Source: SAR324 cluster bacterium
GTDB lineage: Bacteria > SAR324 > NAC60-12
DNA length: 64,000 nt
Assembly: GCA_015231825.1 (NCBI GenBank)
Contig: JADGAV010000010.1
Coordinates: 1-64,000 of the forward strand
Direction: 5' to 3'
This document shows, piece after piece, positions 60,888 to 64,000 of this stretch (positions are counted from its first letter, which is position 1; each line of letters starts with the position of its first letter). The translations under genes were made by a program, and so were the position numbers. The notes below the pieces were generated by a model. It searched no databases. It saw only the letters and a program-made list of their open reading frames with translations, and was not told the origin of the DNA.

Positions 60888-61502
60888 CTAGGAATTTTTT
60901 TGCGCACTTTGGACCAATTGCTCCAGGACGTCATAAGGTTGAGCACCCACTACCATGTATTGACCGGCAGCGAATGTCGGCACTCCCGTCACCCCCATTT
61001 GACGAGCCTTGCCCCAATCCAGATCAACCGCTTCCCTGAGCCGTCGTTTCTCCAGCACTTCACGAGCCTCTTCTACCGGCAATTCTGCTTTTTCTGTTAT
61101 GTGCAGCAGTTCTTCAATTTCTCCAATATTCTTGCCTTCAACGAAATATGCACGGTATAATCCTGCGTGGATTCGCTGACCATCGGGTTGACTGTCCGAC
61201 CATTTGGACAGCTCTTGAGCCAATCGGCTGTTATAGGTCATGCTTCGTTTCCCATAAGGAAGTCCTTCTTCTTCCATCAGGTTTTTCATCCGTTCATTCT
61301 TGGCGGCAATATCTGCATCAGATGATCCAAACAAGTCTTTCAGACTTCTTCCCTCTTGCGGGGTTTCGGGATGAAGGGGGAAGTAACTCCACTGGAGATC
61401 AACATTGTAATTTTCTTTAAGCTTTTGAATACGCCCGGTACTCAGATAACACCATGGTCAGACAATATCAGTGAACACGGTTACAACAACTGGATCTTCC
61501 AT
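60888..61502 (-). CDS. probable selenocysteine-containing DsbA/FrnE-family thiol oxidoreductase (in-frame TGA at 61458..61460 read as Sec)
   Basis: ATG 61502: MEDPVVVTVFTDIV-U-PWCYLSTGRIQKLKENYNVDLQWSYFPLHPETPQEGRSLKDLFGSSDADIAAKN... continuing in frame into ORF 60888..61334 (cis-Pro region GVTGVPTFAAGQYMVVGAQPYDVLEQLV). 205 codons including stop. The TGA replaces the first Cys of the family CPWC active site. Confidence 0.82.
61426..61444 (-). promoter_or_regulatory. candidate bacterial SECIS-like hairpin
   Basis: Minus-strand RNA UGAGUAC-CGGGC-GUAUUCA: 7-bp stem (one G-U), 5-nt loop with G at its second position; 20 nt between the UGA and the apical loop, plus a partially paired lower stem (61421..61450). 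Confidence 0.6.
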
Positions 61503-61720
61503 ATTTTTCTCTCTGCTCAAATTGATTGAAAATTTTATGCTTGATGAGTATCCATTGGGATTCCCAGACCTGGAAAAAGTATCCAACGGAAACAGAAAAA
61601 TTTAGAAGAATCTATCTTGGGATTGGAGAAAGCACAAGATTTGTCTTGCTTGAGCACTGATCTAATATTAAATCAAAGAATATTTGCGGACTTGAATATC
61701 ACCTCCTTCAGAAGGCCCCC

Positions 61721-62179
61721 ATGGATAAACTTTTGACGATTCTTTTATTGAGCATTTTAATTTTTGGAACCGCTTCCAACGGCATTTCTGGCACAGCTTC
61801 TCTGGCAAACGTAATTTCTGTCAAAGCGTCGGGAAAGCCGGGTGCATACCAATTTTCTGTTGAGATTGAAAGTCCGGACAAAGGGTGCCAGCAATTTGCG
61901 AATTGGTGGGAAGTGCTCAATAGTTCCGGTAAGCTTCTTTATCGTCGCATACTTTTCCACAGCCATACTGACGAACAACCTTTCGTCCGTTCAGGAGGAC
62001 CTGTTTCGATTTCATCAAGTGAGGTGGTTTGGATTCGGGCCCACATGCATCCACAAGGTTATGGAGGGGATATTTTTAAAGGAACGATTGCAGAGGGTTT
62101 TAAAAAAGCGGAGCCTGAGATTCCTTTTCCCCTTGAACTTGAAAAACAGAATCCGCAGCCTGATGGTTGCGCATTCTGA
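61721..62179 (+). CDS. hypothetical secreted protein, 152 aa
   Basis: Signal peptide MDKLLTILLLSILIFGTASNGISGTA; conserved-looking CxxFANWWEVL segment. Confidence 0.7.
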   Translation: MDKLLTILLLSILIFGTASNGISGTASLANVISVKASGKPGAYQFSVEIESPDKGCQQFANWWEVLNSSGKLLYRRILFHSHTDEQPFVRSGGPVSISSSEVVWIRAHMHPQGYGGDIFKGTIAEGFKKAEPEIPFPLELEKQNPQPDGCAF

Positions 62180-62264
62180 GTGATCAGCTGTGCAGAGCTA
62201 CTTTGAACGAATCTCCTATACAACGGTCGAAATTCAACACGGAGCGTGGAAATAAGGAAAGGAA

Positions 62265-63191
62265 ATGAGCAATCAAGAAATACTTTTAGAAGCAGGAACC
62301 AATGAAATAGAAATTCTGGAGTTTTTTCTGGGAAAACAAAGTTTTGGCATCAATGTATTGAAAATCAAACAAATCCTCAAATATGATGAGTCCATTTTAG
62401 TTCCCCTTCCCAATTCTTACCATTCTGTCAAAGGAAGTTTTTTATTTCAAAGCAATTCTACGCTTATTATTGATTTGAATGCTCACTTGAATCTTCCCCC
62501 ACCCGAGTTCCCAAATCTTCGTTCTATTGTTCTGGTCTGTGAATTCAATGATTCAACGATTGCCTTTCTCATTGATGGAGTGGATAAAATCCATCGAATG
62601 TCATGGCAGGCGATTCAAGCTCCTCCGAAACTCGGAAGGAACGATCAAGATAACGTTACAGGAATTTTAAACCTCAATGGTCGTCAAATTTTGATGCTTG
62701 ATTTTGAACAGATTGCACAGGTTGCCGGAGGCGAATCCGGTTCCTTCAATTCTCTTCCGGAACTGCTGGCAGAAGATAAAAAAGTGAAGCGGGAAAATAT
62801 CAAACTGCTGATAGCAGATGATTCAAGAATGATTAGACTCGCCCTGGAAGAACATTTAGCTGAAGCCAACTACACGGGATTGACAATTTTTGACAATGGT
62901 GTTGATGTGTTCAATTTTGTCATGAAAATAAAGGAACAAGCAGAACGAGAGGAGAAGCAGGTTACAGACTATTTAATTATTGTGATTACCGATATTGAGA
63001 TGCCTGGAATGGATGGTTTGACTTTGTGCAGGAAAATTAAAGAAGAAACACCTGAAGTATTGGTCTTGATTTTATCTTCCCTGATCAATGAACAATTGGC
63101 ATTCCGGTGTCAGGAAGTCGGGGCAGATGCGTATTTATCAAAAAAAGAGATCAATCAGCTCGCCGCATCGATCGATAAACTATGCCTCTGA
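62265..63191 (+). CDS. cheV: chemotaxis coupling protein CheV (CheW domain + receiver)
   Basis: CheW-like IEILEFFLGKQSFGINVLKIKQIL...VKGSFLFQSNSTLIIDLNAHL; receiver KLLIADDSRMIR...IVITDIEMPGMDGLTL. Confidence 0.9.
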   Translation: MSNQEILLEAGTNEIEILEFFLGKQSFGINVLKIKQILKYDESILVPLPNSYHSVKGSFLFQSNSTLIIDLNAHLNLPPPEFPNLRSIVLVCEFNDSTIAFLIDGVDKIHRMSWQAIQAPPKLGRNDQDNVTGILNLNGRQILMLDFEQIAQVAGGESGSFNSLPELLAEDKKVKRENIKLLIADDSRMIRLALEEHLAEANYTGLTIFDNGVDVFNFVMKIKEQAEREEKQVTDYLIIVITDIEMPGMDGLTLCRKIKEETPEVLVLILSSLINEQLAFRCQEVGADAYLSKKEINQLAASIDKLCL

Positions 63192-63258
63192 CCCAAAATT
63201 GCTCTTCAATAGGAAGCCGGTATTCAGGGCCTGTGCCTTGAAAAACAGGTCGGTTTCT

Positions 63259-63286
63259 CAGCAATAAAAAAGAGAAAAAATTGCTG
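63259..63286. terminator. candidate bidirectional terminator between convergent cheV and serC
   Basis: CAGCAAT-AAAAAAGAGAAAAA-ATTGCTG inverted repeat, A/T-rich loop. Confidence 0.4.
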
Positions 63287-63315
63287 CTCACGTCAGACTT
63301 TTTTAAAAACTATTG

Positions 63316-64000
63316 CTATCCATTGCGTCGTTCAAATTCTTCCATAAAAGATTTGAGTCCCTCAACCCCTTCCATCGGCATTGGATTATAGATCGAGGCC
63401 CGCACGCCACCGACCGATCGATGTCCTTTCAGGGCGTAAAAACCTTCTTCCAAAGCTTCATTGAGAAATTTTTCAAGTAATTCTTCAGAAGGCAGATTAA
63501 AAGGAACGTTCATGATTGAACGATGATCGGGGTGCGCAAATCCCTGATAAAAACCGGATTGGTCTATGGCTTCATAAAGACACGATGCTTTTTTCTTATT
63601 ATGCTTCTCGATAGCCGCAACCCCTCCCTGTTCTTCCAACCACTGCAACACCAGGTGAACCATATAGATGGCGAACGTGTTTGCCGTATTAATCAGAGAA
63701 TTGTTTTTTGCATTCAATTCGTAATTGAGCAGTTTTGGCGTATACGGCGATGCATGGCCAAAGAGATCTTCGCGGATTGCGACCAGTGCCACTCCAGGAG
63801 GTCCCAGGTTCTTTTGTAAACTGGCAAACAGGATGCCGATCTGAGAAAAATCAACTTTTCTTGAAAGAATATCGGAAGTTGCGTCGATCACCAGGGGCAG
63901 GTCATCTGTTTTCGGATAAGTTTTCCACTGGGTTCCGACAATGGTATTGTTGCTGGTGAGGTGCACATAAGAGGCATCTTTGTCAAAATCAGCAGGGTCA
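63316..64000 (-). CDS. serC: phosphoserine aminotransferase (partial, runs off the window end)
   Basis: DATSDILSRKVDFSQIGILFASLQKNLGPPGVALVAIREDL, GHRSVGGVRASIYNPMPMEGVEGLKSFMEEFE; frame open to the window edge (DPADFDKDASYVHLTSNN). Confidence 0.95.
   Translation of the reverse strand, partial: DPADFDKDASYVHLTSNNTIVGTQWKTYPKTDDLPLVIDATSDILSRKVDFSQIGILFASLQKNLGPPGVALVAIREDLFGHASPYTPKLLNYELNAKNNSLINTANTFAIYMVHLVLQWLEEQGGVAAIEKHNKKKASCLYEAIDQSGFYQGFAHPDHRSIMNVPFNLPSEELLEKFLNEALEEGFYALKGHRSVGGVRASIYNPMPMEGVEGLKSFMEEFERRNG

Noticed and set aside
60888-61334. Interpreting the FrnE-like ORF as a pseudogene or a TTG-initiated short protein
   Set aside because: The TTG encodes an internal Leu of the family; upstream codons remain in frame with a proper ATG and the only stop is a TGA at the catalytic Cys position, which fits Sec recoding better.
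61148-61420. Plus-strand 90-aa ORF over the selenoprotein gene
   Set aside because: Antisense to the conserved FrnE-like coding frame; no family features.
1-64000. CRISPR array, prophage or insertion sequence
   Set aside because: No regularly spaced repeats, transposase, integrase or phage structural genes seen in the window.

Overview
This is a 64 kb bacterial chromosomal window that is mostly ordinary core genome. It carries tRNA-Leu, pheS, cysS, aspS, alaS, glgP, sbcCD, a LolC/E-type gene, msbA-like, rppH, cheV and a partial serC, plus several accessory clusters. I saw no CRISPR array, phage or transposase. The most interesting item is a gene the ORF track truncates. The minus-strand FrnE/DsbA-family ORF at 60888..61334 extends in frame to an ATG at 61502 through a single in-frame TGA. 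That TGA falls exactly on the first catalytic cysteine of the expected CPWC motif (VFTDIV-U-PWCYLSTGR), and a bacterial SECIS-like hairpin starts 13 nt downstream, so this is a probable selenoprotein. Other notable items: (i) a Tat-exported molybdenum-hydroxylase operon with a cytochrome b subunit and an unlisted 51-aa single-TM ORF (46536..46691, minus); (ii) a PDZ lipoprotein with about 12 tandem 'ILIDxxGDDxYxxxxxxQGxGxxGxG' repeats; (iii) an MBL-fold protein fused to two cNMP-binding-like domains; (iv) a cluster of three divergent glycine-zipper secreted proteins with beta-strand-like C-termini; (v) two different indolepyruvate:ferredoxin oxidoreductase systems; (vi) an alpha-glucoside ABC/GH13 locus. 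All calls come from reading the sequence and recognising motifs; no database search was run.
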